This document shows, one piece after another, positions 27,728-36,985 of a stretch of 64,000 nucleotides of DNA (position 1 is its first letter; each line of letters begins with the position of its first letter). This DNA comes from Bacteroidales bacterium. GTDB taxonomy: Bacteria; Bacteroidota; Bacteroidia; Bacteroidales; UBA932. The translations under genes and the position numbers were made by a program. Under the pieces are notes generated by a model. That model ran no database searches, was not told the origin of the DNA, and worked only from the letters and a program-made list of their open reading frames with translations. The stretch covers positions 1 to 64,000 of the forward strand of contig JAFLUX010000004.1 in the NCBI GenBank assembly GCA_022508605.1, in the 5' to 3' direction.

Positions 27728-29637
27728 TTCAGCACCGTCGCTTCGGCCACGGCCCTAAGCATGATGGCCTCGTGTTCGCTCAGACCGCAGGAGGGGACAT
27801 GGCCCTTGAAGGGTTTCCCGCTTATGGTAAGGTAGGTAACGCATGCCTTGAGATAGGCCCCTGAAAGTCCCGGGTGCTTATCGTCGCGATGCAGCAGTCC
27901 CATTTCGGGGACCTTTGCGAAAGCCTGTCCCACGAGGGATTTTTCAGTACCGGCAAGTGCGGCGAGGCTGTTGCAGCCCTCGGACAGCATGCGGTCGAAT
28001 TCTTCAAGCGAACCGAAACCGCCGTTGGACAGGGCCGGATACGCCCAGGTGTTCTCGACATAAATCCTGCACTTTGGCGACTTGCCGCGTATGATTCCGA
28101 CCAGCTCCCCGTATGCGTCGGCGACATCCTTGTGTCCGGCGGGATTGGCGGCATACTGCGCCGGCTCCTGGCTCTGTCCCTGGATGAAGGCATAGTCGTA
28201 GCGTGTCTGAGCGGCGGTTTTCACGGACATTTCGAGACCGCAATGCTGCCTGAATGTCTGTCCGCCCTTGAGCGATGCGTGAACGTCGAGCTTCAGCCCC
28301 TGCGAGAACGCAATTTCCTGAAGCATGAAAGGCTCTCCGAAATAGTATGTGAATGAGTTGCCTATGAGCAGCACGGACTTCTCCCTGGAGGGCTTTGCGC
28401 TGCCGAGAGGCTTGAGAACGGCGCCGACATAGTGTTTCTTTTTCACTTCCACCGAATTTCCGGGCTCGTCCGCGCTGAGCCTGCTGCCGTCTGCGGCAAG
28501 GCCGCTGCATACGCGGCAGCGCACCTTCAGCGTGTCGTAGACCGTATTGCGCAGTTTGTAGGTGGTAAGATAGGTCGTAGGATGCTTCTGCGAGGCGCTT
28601 ACGGTAAAGAACGAACCTTCTTTCACCCACTCGTCCCCGTCAAGGAATTCCACGGCATATTGTTCAGGGGCTTTCTCCCCCGTGTTCTCGACGCTGACTC
28701 CGAACTGCACCCAAGTGCCTTTCGGGAGCACGTCTACGGGACGGGAAAACACTATCGCGTCTCCCTCCACCATTCCGCTGCGGCTTATGGCGCTGCGTTT
28801 GTCGAGGAACCAGAGTCCGTCGCTGTGGTCTGAGCCGAAAATGGTGTTGAGGGCCTTGGCCAGCTGGTATCCCGCCTTGCGGATTTCCAGTTCGGCAAGT
28901 CCTATGTGGGCATCTATGAATTCCTGTCCGAGCACCGCACCTGCCGGAACCGTGCGTATGTATGGACGCACGTCGCGGGCGCAGTCTTCGAACCATTCCC
29001 TTGCCCAGCCTCCTGTGACGCTGCTGATGTGCTGGCTGTCCCAGGTGTCGAGCCTGTCAGCATATTCCCTGTAGTCTTTCCAGGCGAGGCCGCTGTGTTT
29101 CTGTATTATGCCGGTGTCCCAGACCGCATGCAGCACGGCCTGTTTGCCGAAAAATTCCACGCTGTGCTTCAGTTCGTTTTTCTCGTCCGTGTAGCGCACG
29201 TGAGCGGGGCAGTGGAAGTCTCCGACGATGTGGGTCATGCACTTTATGGCCTGGAGTACCACGCTGTCCGGCATGGACTCGTAGTCTTTCAGGCATTCCC
29301 TGAAAAATTCCATCGCCGTGACCCCGTCGCGGCAGTTCCTGCGGGCTTTCCTCAGGTAGAGGGGGCTGTTGAATGAGGGGTCGCATATTGATGCATGCCA
29401 TCCTGCGAACTCGGTTTTGTACGGCTCCGTGCCCGCCACCTCGTCCATCCAGCTCGCCCAGGTGGCGAGAGGCGCTCCGCCGGTGTAGTAGTCTATGACC
29501 CTTGCGGCCTCCGGCGTGAGGTGACGCTGGGCGATTTCTGCGATTGTGGCATGCCCGAGGCGACCCCAGGCGGCGGCCCCGACGCTCATTGAGAGCGCAA
29601 GCAGGGCGAGCGAAATGCGGTGCACTGTCTGCTTCAT
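27724..29637 (-). CDS. S1/P1 nuclease-like domain fused to a DUF4886/SGNH-hydrolase domain
   Basis: Start MKQTVHRISLALLALSMSVGAAAWGRLGH; MTHIVGDFHCPAH; VLHAVWDTG; C-terminal VLLIGNSFTYYFGEPFML...HRDDKHPGLSGAYL. Confidence 0.85.
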   Translation of the reverse strand: MKQTVHRISLALLALSMSVGAAAWGRLGHATIAEIAQRHLTPEAARVIDYYTGGAPLATWASWMDEVAGTEPYKTEFAGWHASICDPSFNSPLYLRKARRNCRDGVTAMEFFRECLKDYESMPDSVVLQAIKCMTHIVGDFHCPAHVRYTDEKNELKHSVEFFGKQAVLHAVWDTGIIQKHSGLAWKDYREYADRLDTWDSQHISSVTGGWAREWFEDCARDVRPYIRTVPAGAVLGQEFIDAHIGLAELEIRKAGYQLAKALNTIFGSDHSDGLWFLDKRSAISRSGMVEGDAIVFSRPVDVLPKGTWVQFGVSVENTGEKAPEQYAVEFLDGDEWVKEGSFFTVSASQKHPTTYLTTYKLRNTVYDTLKVRCRVCSGLAADGSRLSADEPGNSVEVKKKHYVGAVLKPLGSAKPSREKSVLLIGNSFTYYFGEPFMLQEIAFSQGLKLDVHASLKGGQTFRQHCGLEMSVKTAAQTRYDYAFIQGQSQEPAQYAANPAGHKDVADAYGELVGIIRGKSPKCRIYVENTWAYPALSNGGFGSLEEFDRMLSEGCNSLAALAGTEKSLVGQAFAKVPEMGLLHRDDKHPGLSGAYLKACVTYLTISGKPFKGHVPSCGLSEHEAIMLRAVAEATVLK

Positions 29638-30851
29638 TCTGCGAAGAGCTTTATGATGTTGAGTATTACGGCGGATGCTTTCTGCATGGACTCTAACGGC
29701 ACCCATTCGTACTTGCCGTGGAAGTTGAGCCCGCCGGCGAAGATATTGGGGCAGGGGAGTCCCTTGAAAGACAGGTTGGCCCCGTCGGTGCCGCCGCGTA
29801 TGGGCTGTATGCGGGGCGTGACCCCGGCCAGCTTCATCGCCTCCACGGCCTTCTCCACTATGTGGTAATGGGGCTCCACCATCTCCCGCATGTTGTAATA
29901 CTGGTCCTTGATGACGGGGGTCGCGGTGCCGCTGCCGTATTTGGCGTTGATGAAATTGCAGCACTCCTGCATGAAGTCTTTCTTGCGCTCGAACTTCGCC
30001 CTGTCGTGGTCGCGGATAATCCAGTTCACGGTGCATTCCTCCACGCTGCCCTTTATGCCGATGAGGTGGAAGAATCCCTCGTACCCCTCCGTGTGCTCTG
30101 GCCTCTGCCCGGCGGGGAGCAGGGAGGTGAGTTCCTGGGCTATGAGTATGGAGTTGAGCATCTTGTCCTTTGCGTTTCCGGGGTGTACGTTGCGGCCCTG
30201 GATGTGCACGGATGCGGATGCGGCGTTGAAGTTCTCGTATTCCAGCTCTCCGACTTCTCCTCCGTCCATGGTGTAGGCGAAATCCGCTCCGAAACGCTCC
30301 ACATCGAATTTCACGACACCCCGTCCTATCTCTTCGTCGGGTGTGAAGCCGATTTTGATTTCCCCGTGTTTGAACTCCGGGTGAGTGACAATGTACTCGA
30401 CGGCATCCATGATTTCGGCAATCCCGGCCTTGTCGTCGGCGCCCAGCAGGGTCGTTCCGTCGGCCGTGATGATGGTTTCTCCCTTGTGTGCGAGCAGTTC
30501 GGGGAAGTCGGCGGGGTCGAGTTTCATCCCCGGAACGCCTTTAAGCTCTATTGCGGAGCCGTCGTAGTCGCGGATAATCTGCGGCTTGACATCTTTGCCG
30601 GGGGCGTCCGGAGACGTGTCCGCATGGGCTATGAAGCCTATTTTGGGCACCTGCCTGTCCGTGTTGGACGGGATGGTGGCCATCACATATCCGTATTCGT
30701 CGAGGGTGGCCTGCACGCCGAGTTCGAGAAGCTCGTCCCGCAGCATTTGCAGCAGCACCAGCTCCCGGGCCGCAGACGGCTGGGAGGAAGATTCTTCATC
30801 GGATTGCGTATCTATTGCGACATAGCGCAGGAATCTGTCGAGTATGTTCAT
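29634..30851 (-). CDS. pepT: Peptidase T (tripeptide aminopeptidase)
   Basis: MNILDRFLRYVAIDTQSDEESSSQPS...GFIAHADTSPDAPGKDVKP...TTLLGADDKAGIAEIM. Confidence 0.96.
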   Translation of the reverse strand: MNILDRFLRYVAIDTQSDEESSSQPSAARELVLLQMLRDELLELGVQATLDEYGYVMATIPSNTDRQVPKIGFIAHADTSPDAPGKDVKPQIIRDYDGSAIELKGVPGMKLDPADFPELLAHKGETIITADGTTLLGADDKAGIAEIMDAVEYIVTHPEFKHGEIKIGFTPDEEIGRGVVKFDVERFGADFAYTMDGGEVGELEYENFNAASASVHIQGRNVHPGNAKDKMLNSILIAQELTSLLPAGQRPEHTEGYEGFFHLIGIKGSVEECTVNWIIRDHDRAKFERKKDFMQECCNFINAKYGSGTATPVIKDQYYNMREMVEPHYHIVEKAVEAMKLAGVTPRIQPIRGGTDGANLSFKGLPCPNIFAGGLNFHGKYEWVPLESMQKASAVILNIIKLFAE

Positions 30852-32842
30852 TTACGGCTTTTTTTAAGTGATGAGACTATCATATATGCACAAATGGCGA
30901 GGAAAGGCACTATGGCGAGCATTTCCGCAGGGGCGGCACCGGATGCTCCGGCTTCGTTCCAGCCGCTGAGGAACCAGTCGGCGCCGGCGAATTTCAGAAT
31001 TGCCGACACGACCCCCATGAGGGCGCCGCCGGCGATGAAGCCGCTGGCAATGAGGGTTCCTTTCTCACGGCGCTCGTTGTTGAGCGCGGCGTCCTTGCTG
31101 CGGGTGCTGACATACCAGGATATGGCACCGCCGACGAGCAGGGGCAGGTTCAGGTCTATGGGGATGAACATGCCGAGGCAGAATGCGAGGGCGGGAATCT
31201 TCAATACCGTGAGCAGCACGGCTATGACGGCCCCTATACCGTAAAGCAGCCAGGGTGCGCTGCCTCCGTTCATCATGGGCTGTATGACAGCTGCCATCGC
31301 ATTTGCCTGAGGGGCCACGAGGGCGCCTTCTCCCGTGAAGCCGTAGGTCTTGTCGAGCACGAGCATGACCCCGCCCACGGTTGCCGCGGCTACCGCCACT
31401 CCCGCGAATTTCCAGACTTCCTGCTTGCGGGGCGTGGTGCCTGCCCAGTAACCTATCTTGAAGTCGGTGATGAGGCCTCCGGCGGTGCTCAGCGCGGTAC
31501 ATACGACTCCTCCTATGACCATGGCCGCAACCATTCCGGCATTGCCTTTGAGCCCGGCGGCGACGAGCACGAGTGCGGTGATTATCAGAGTCATGATGGT
31601 CATGCCGCTGACGGGGTTGGTGCCCACTATGGCTATGGCGTTTGCCGCAACCGTGGTGAAGAGGAACGATACGACCGTGACAATCGCGAGGGCGAGCAGG
31701 GCCTGCCAGACGTTGTTCACCACTCCGCCGAATGCGAAGAATGCGAATACGGCGAGCAGGGCTATGATGATGCCGAATATGACGCTTTTCATGGGCATGT
31801 CCTCCTGCGTGCGTTCGGCAGATGCGGCGCCCCCTTCTCCCTTGCGCCTGAACTCTCCGGCCGCGAGGCCCACCGCGCTCTTGATGACCCCGGCACTCTT
31901 GATTATGCCTATGATGCCGGCGACGGCTATGCCTCCTATGCCTATGTGGCGGGCATATTCCTTGAAAATCTGCTCAGGGGACATGGCGCCAACTGCGGAG
32001 GAGATGCCGGTGCCCATGAGGTCTATGACCTGTCCGCCCCAGATGAGGTTCATCAAGGGGATGATGACCAACCACACGAGGAAGGAGCCGCAGCAGATGA
32101 TGAATGCGTACTTGAGCCCCACTATGTAGCCCAAGCCGAGCACCGCCGCTCCGGTGTTGAGTTTGAGCACTATCTTTGCCTTGTCCGCCACGACCTGCCC
32201 CCAGTGCATGACCGTGGTGCTGAGCGTTTCGGCCCAGGCGCCGAACGTCGCGACAACGAAGTCGTACAGACCGCCTATAAGCCCGGCGGCAACGAGCGTC
32301 CTTGCGCTTTGTCCTCCGCCCTCGCCGCTTACCAGCACCTGTGTAGTGGCAGTGGCCTCGGGGAAGGGATATTTGCCGTGCATTTCCTGCACGAAATACT
32401 TTCTGAACGGAATGAGGAACAATATGCCCAGGACCCCGCCGAGCAGGGAACTGAGGAACATTTGCCAGAAGCTCACCTCCAGCCCGAGAATGTATATTGC
32501 TGGCAGGGTGAAAACAGCTCCGGCGACTATGACCCCGGAACAGGCCCCTATGCTCTGGATGATGACATTCTGGGCCAGCGCATCGTTCTTGCGCAGGATG
32601 CCTGTGACCCCGACGGCGATGATGGCAATCGGTATCGCCGCCTCGAACACCTGTCCTACCTTAAGCCCCAGGTAGGCCGCCGCCGCCGAGAACAGGACCG
32701 TCATCAACAGTCCCATCGTCACGGAGTACGGCGTCACTTCCTGCGGGCGGCTCTCCGGACTCAGGAGCGGCTGGTACTTCTCCCCGGGCTTCAATTCCCG
32801 GTGCGCGTTTTCGGGCAGCGCTGCGTGCTTTTTCTCTTTCAT
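30848..32842 (-). CDS. OPT family oligopeptide transporter
   Basis: TPYSVTMGLLMTVLFSAAAAYLGLKVGQVFEAAIPIAII; about 15 TM segments. Confidence 0.93.
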   Translation of the reverse strand: MKEKKHAALPENAHRELKPGEKYQPLLSPESRPQEVTPYSVTMGLLMTVLFSAAAAYLGLKVGQVFEAAIPIAIIAVGVTGILRKNDALAQNVIIQSIGACSGVIVAGAVFTLPAIYILGLEVSFWQMFLSSLLGGVLGILFLIPFRKYFVQEMHGKYPFPEATATTQVLVSGEGGGQSARTLVAAGLIGGLYDFVVATFGAWAETLSTTVMHWGQVVADKAKIVLKLNTGAAVLGLGYIVGLKYAFIICCGSFLVWLVIIPLMNLIWGGQVIDLMGTGISSAVGAMSPEQIFKEYARHIGIGGIAVAGIIGIIKSAGVIKSAVGLAAGEFRRKGEGGAASAERTQEDMPMKSVIFGIIIALLAVFAFFAFGGVVNNVWQALLALAIVTVVSFLFTTVAANAIAIVGTNPVSGMTIMTLIITALVLVAAGLKGNAGMVAAMVIGGVVCTALSTAGGLITDFKIGYWAGTTPRKQEVWKFAGVAVAAATVGGVMLVLDKTYGFTGEGALVAPQANAMAAVIQPMMNGGSAPWLLYGIGAVIAVLLTVLKIPALAFCLGMFIPIDLNLPLLVGGAISWYVSTRSKDAALNNERREKGTLIASGFIAGGALMGVVSAILKFAGADWFLSGWNEAGASGAAPAEMLAIVPFLAICAYMIVSSLKKSRK

Positions 32843-35630
32843 ACTGTTTTCGGTATTTCTCTATGTATTTCTGCAGTTTCGCCTCGTCCTTCGCTTCCTG
32901 CCGGCGCATGTCCTGCAGGGCTTTCAGGGTCTTCGCCCTCTCTTTTTCCATGGCCTTCTGCTTCTTTTCCTCCCTTTTGAGCGAATCCCTTCTGTCGAGT
33001 TCCGCCCATTTTGCCTCGCGGGCGGCGATTCTGGCATCCCTTTCGGCTATGCGCAGCTTCCTTTTCAGCTCCTTCTCCTCCCGGCGCTGCTGCTTGGGGT
33101 CGGAGTACGGCACGGCGAGGGGGTCGGCAGGGGCGGCAAGCGAGGTGTCGGCCGGAGCCGGCTGCTGCCGGAGAGAGTCGGACACTGCCGTCGTGTCTGC
33201 CGGAGCCGGCAAATCGCGCATCACGGTGCTGTCCTGCACTGTCAGGGAGTCGCTGACTGCCGCGTCGACGGTCTTTGCCGATGTGTCTCGGGCGCTCTTT
33301 CCGAGTGCCGCAAGGGAGTCCCTTATGGCTATCTCCCTGCGTATGCGCGGCATGTACCCGGGGAAATAAGTCTCGGTCTGCTTGAAGCTGGCCTGCGGCT
33401 TTCTGGAAAAATAGGCACGCTGGCTTTTCCTGATTTTCATCGTGGTGATGTCCTGCGGGCCGGTCGGCTTTTCGTCGGGCCTCCAGTTGAAGCCCTTCAT
33501 CTTGCGCTCCTGCTCCGGCAGCTGCACCACGGGGTAGGCATTGTTCTTCGGCGTCTCGAAATAGGACACCTGGTCTATATTGCCGTTTACCAATATGGCG
33601 GACAGCATCTTCGAGTCCACCTTGTTGACGGTGGCGAATGCCTCGTTTTCTCGTATGAAGAATATGGCGGAAGCCCCTCCGAGGGCATCGAAGCGCTTGA
33701 GCGCGCTGTCCGTGGAGTCGAAATAGGCCATGATTTCGGCCCCCTTTATCTGGTCGTAGCTTACCTCGTCCTCCTGCGTGATTACGAATGCGTCTGACTG
33801 CAGGCTCGCCTTGCGTACGCTTCCGCCTCCGACCAGCACGAAGATGCTGTCCGCGGTATACTGGCGGTTGCCGTCATTCCATACCACGGGGTCGAGGTAG
33901 AAACGCGCTATGGAGTCGAGGTCGCAGTAGCTCAGAGAATCGCAGCGCACCTGAATGTCCTTGCGGAATATCCTGACGTTGCGTATTCCGTATGCGAATC
34001 CTATTTTGGTGGTGTCGCGGTTCGCAAAGGCTATGGAGTCCGCCCTGGCGAGCGAGTCCGCGATGAATAAGCTGTCGAGCCGGGCCCTTTCCGCCGCCGC
34101 AATGCTGTCCCGTATGGCGGCAGCTGCGAGAGCTGCGCTGTCCGGAGGCGTCTGCATGGCGCCCTCTTCGGCTGAAATGGAGTCGCGGGCTGCCGTCGAA
34201 TCTGCGGCTGCAGCGTTTGTGTCTTTTGCTGCCGTCGAGTCTGTGAGGACCGCTCTACCTGTGTCAGCCGCTATCGTTGCGGCTGCTGCCGTCAAGCCCG
34301 TAGCTGCCGTGGAATCAATGGTTGCAGCGCTTGTGTCTTTTGCTGCCGTCGAGTCTTTGACTGTCGTCAGGTCCGCGGCTGCTGTTGCGTCTTTGACTGC
34401 CGTCGAGTCGGCCGTTTCGGGGCCGCTCCGCATGTCCATGGAGTCATCCTCGGGAGTGTCGTTTTCCGCTCCGCCCGGCTTGATGCTCCCGGGGCGCGAG
34501 AGACCGGCACCGGGTTTTTTCTGTCTTGCCTCCTCGGCCGCCTGTGCAGCGGCTTCCGCAGCTTTCCGCCTAAATTCGGTCACGGCATCGGTGAGTATGT
34601 CAGACAGCCGCGACTCGCATGCCTTTACGGTGGCATCGTCCACGTCGCAGCGCGGTATGGTCCTGTAGATGAGCGTGTCGGCCCCCACGTACACGGTGTC
34701 GGTGCGCTCTCCCTGCGTGGTCTCCATGGCTATGGCGGCCCTTTTCCTCATCATCACCTGCTGGAGCGAATCTGAATAGTAGATGCGGTCGGCCATTCCG
34801 GTAGTGCGGCGTGAGCTGTCCTGCACCTGGGCGTTGCCCATCAGATGTATGTCGTTGGTCGTGCGGTAGTAATAGAGCGTATCGGCCCACATTTCCTGCT
34901 CCCTGGACTGGCCGTGCACGTTGCGGGTGAAGAAAAACCTTTCGCGCCCCCTGTCATACCATCCCATGCCGGCGGAGAGCATGTTGCCGCCTTTCCAGAA
35001 GTCTATGAACCCCGGAAATTCCGCCTTTTCGGTCTCCGAATAATACAGCAGCCTGCCGGTCTTCACGAAGATGGAGTCGGTGAACATGTTCACGTCATTC
35101 TCGAATGTGAAATACTTGCGCCGGGAGTCGTAGGTGCCGGTGAGGCTTTCTATTATCTGTCCCTTTTCGTCGCGCATGGCCCCTCCGTTCCTGAACACGG
35201 CCATGCTGTCGCGGGTGTTGTAGTCGAGGTATCGCGTGCGCAGCTGGTTGAGCTTCTTGTTTTCGAGCTGGACGGTCGTGCCGCGGAACTGGGCGAGGTC
35301 TTCGTCGATGAGATAATCGAGCTTGTCGCTCGTCAGTATTGTTTCATCCTGGATTACCTTTACGTGCCCCCAGGCATTTATGACCTTCGTGTCGACGTTC
35401 CACAGCGCCGTGTCGCTGATGAGATAGGTGCCGTTGTGCAGAAAAGTGGAGGCTATGGCCTTGCGGTACTGCTGCCCGTTGATTTCCTTCAGCTCCAGCG
35501 ACTCGGCCTTCATTATGCGCACGAGGCTGTCGGCCTTCTCCTTGTCGGGGAAGGCGTGCAGCGGCAATGCGGCGGCAATCAGGGCTATGGCCGCGAGAAC
35601 TTTCAGTGCTTGGCGAATCTTGACTTCCAT
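32661..35630 (-). CDS. OstA-like (LptA/LptD-type) protein with low-complexity insert and charged C-terminus
   Basis: SDTALWNVDTKVINAWGHVKVIQDETILTSDKLDYLIDEDLAQFRG; 989 aa; 182-bp overlap with OPT gene. Confidence 0.8.
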   Translation of the reverse strand: MEVKIRQALKVLAAIALIAAALPLHAFPDKEKADSLVRIMKAESLELKEINGQQYRKAIASTFLHNGTYLISDTALWNVDTKVINAWGHVKVIQDETILTSDKLDYLIDEDLAQFRGTTVQLENKKLNQLRTRYLDYNTRDSMAVFRNGGAMRDEKGQIIESLTGTYDSRRKYFTFENDVNMFTDSIFVKTGRLLYYSETEKAEFPGFIDFWKGGNMLSAGMGWYDRGRERFFFTRNVHGQSREQEMWADTLYYYRTTNDIHLMGNAQVQDSSRRTTGMADRIYYSDSLQQVMMRKRAAIAMETTQGERTDTVYVGADTLIYRTIPRCDVDDATVKACESRLSDILTDAVTEFRRKAAEAAAQAAEEARQKKPGAGLSRPGSIKPGGAENDTPEDDSMDMRSGPETADSTAVKDATAAADLTTVKDSTAAKDTSAATIDSTAATGLTAAAATIAADTGRAVLTDSTAAKDTNAAAADSTAARDSISAEEGAMQTPPDSAALAAAAIRDSIAAAERARLDSLFIADSLARADSIAFANRDTTKIGFAYGIRNVRIFRKDIQVRCDSLSYCDLDSIARFYLDPVVWNDGNRQYTADSIFVLVGGGSVRKASLQSDAFVITQEDEVSYDQIKGAEIMAYFDSTDSALKRFDALGGASAIFFIRENEAFATVNKVDSKMLSAILVNGNIDQVSYFETPKNNAYPVVQLPEQERKMKGFNWRPDEKPTGPQDITTMKIRKSQRAYFSRKPQASFKQTETYFPGYMPRIRREIAIRDSLAALGKSARDTSAKTVDAAVSDSLTVQDSTVMRDLPAPADTTAVSDSLRQQPAPADTSLAAPADPLAVPYSDPKQQRREEKELKRKLRIAERDARIAAREAKWAELDRRDSLKREEKKQKAMEKERAKTLKALQDMRRQEAKDEAKLQKYIEKYRKQYEREKARSAARKRAPGIEARGEVPAAPESGEPPAGSDAVLRDDGTVDDGPVLGGGGLPGA
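34080..34430 (-). repeat. Degenerate DSTAAKD-type coding repeat inside the OstA-like gene
   Basis: TTGTGTCTTTTGCTGCCGTCGAGTCT occurs twice 114 bp apart (about 34217 and 34331); a third divergent copy near 34388. Confidence 0.75.
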
Positions 35631-36979
35631 TCCGCGGACTCGAATTCACAATCCTCGAAAATAGGATCTATGCGGATATAGGTGGTCCGTATCTTTTCTT
35701 TTATGAAATTGTCTATGGCCTTCATCTGGAGCTGCTGCCTCACGTCTCCGAGAATTTCCGTGTAGTCCCTCTCGAATGTGGCGGTGTGCGCCGGGATAAT
35801 CTTGTCCAGGCGCAGTATCTTGTACACTAAGTTGCCGTCGCGCCCCTCGTTGTCGAGAGACTCTATGGGCTCGGAAATCTCGCCCGGCTGCAGGTCTTTT
35901 ATGGCATTGTAGTCCTGGGGCTTGAGCTGGTCTATTTCAAAATAGGCCGAGCCGGAGTTGGGGTCTGCCATCTGGCCTCCGTTGGTGCGCGAGGCAGGGT
36001 CTTCGGAATAGAAGCGTGCGGCAAGTTCAAAGGTGATGAGGGAGTCGGTGATGGCCGTCTTCAGGCTGTCGAGCTTGCTGAACGCCTTCTCCCTGTCTTC
36101 CGAAGAATATTCGGGCTTGAGCAGGATGTGGCGGGCGTTGAACATGTCCCCCTTCTTTTCGAGCACCTCTATGAGGTGGTATCCGTCCGGCGTCTCCACT
36201 ATTTGGGAAATGGCTCCGGGCTTGAGCGCCATGGCGGCATCCGAGAATGCGGGCCAGAAAACGGATTTAGATGCCATGCCGAGCTCGCCTCCCTTGCGTG
36301 CGCTTCCGGGGTCTTCGGAATAGAGGCGTGCCAGGGTGGAGAATTTCTCTCCGTTAAGTATGCGTTCGCGTATGGACAGCAGCCTCTCCTTTACGGCGAG
36401 GGCGGCCGCATCCCTGTCGGGATACATGCATATCTGGCTTATCTTGTACTTTATGGGCACGACCGGCAGCCTGTCCACGGAGGACGTGTCTATGTACATC
36501 TTCACGTCGTATGGAGTCACTTCCGGTATGGCGCGGGCGATTTCCATCTGCTCCTGCTGCGTGAGGGAGTTTTCCTCGATTTGCTTGCGCCACTCCTGGC
36601 GGAGTTTGTAAAGCGGCTTGCCGAAATAGGCATTCACCCCCTCCTCGCCTCCGAGGGCCGTAAGCACCTGGTCTATCTGCTGCGACAGCTGGGCCTCCAC
36701 GAGCTCGTGGTTGACGTTGAGGGAGTCTATGCGGGCCTGCATGAGGAAGAGTTTGGATTTCATCATGGCCTCCAGCAATTCGCAGCGTATGTTGCGGTCC
36801 GAGGCCTGTCCGCGGGCCGACATCATCTGGACCTCCTGCTCTATGTCCGAGAGCGTGATAAGTTCATTGCCTATGACCGCCGCGGACTTGTCCACTATGC
36901 CGCCATATTTCTGTGCCCCGGCGAAAGCCGATACCGTCAGCAGCGCCGTGGCGATGAATGTTTTCAGGTATAATTTCAT
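35603..36979 (-). CDS. SurA-like periplasmic peptidylprolyl isomerase
   Basis: Parvulin repeats: KISQICMYPDRDAAALAVKERLLSIRERILNGEKFSTLARLYSEDPGSARKGGELG and a second copy FNARHILLKPEYS. Confidence 0.9.
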   Translation of the reverse strand: MKLYLKTFIATALLTVSAFAGAQKYGGIVDKSAAVIGNELITLSDIEQEVQMMSARGQASDRNIRCELLEAMMKSKLFLMQARIDSLNVNHELVEAQLSQQIDQVLTALGGEEGVNAYFGKPLYKLRQEWRKQIEENSLTQQEQMEIARAIPEVTPYDVKMYIDTSSVDRLPVVPIKYKISQICMYPDRDAAALAVKERLLSIRERILNGEKFSTLARLYSEDPGSARKGGELGMASKSVFWPAFSDAAMALKPGAISQIVETPDGYHLIEVLEKKGDMFNARHILLKPEYSSEDREKAFSKLDSLKTAITDSLITFELAARFYSEDPASRTNGGQMADPNSGSAYFEIDQLKPQDYNAIKDLQPGEISEPIESLDNEGRDGNLVYKILRLDKIIPAHTATFERDYTEILGDVRQQLQMKAIDNFIKEKIRTTYIRIDPIFEDCEFESAEWKSRFAKH

Positions 36980-36985
36980 AACTAT

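Noticed and set aside
29718-31244. 508-aa plus ORF antisense to pepT/OPT
   Set aside because: Shadow ORF of peptidase T; no domain evidence.
34080-34430. Possible CRISPR-like array because of regular repeats
   Set aside because: Repeats are in-frame codons of the OstA-like gene, degenerate and not separated by unique spacers.
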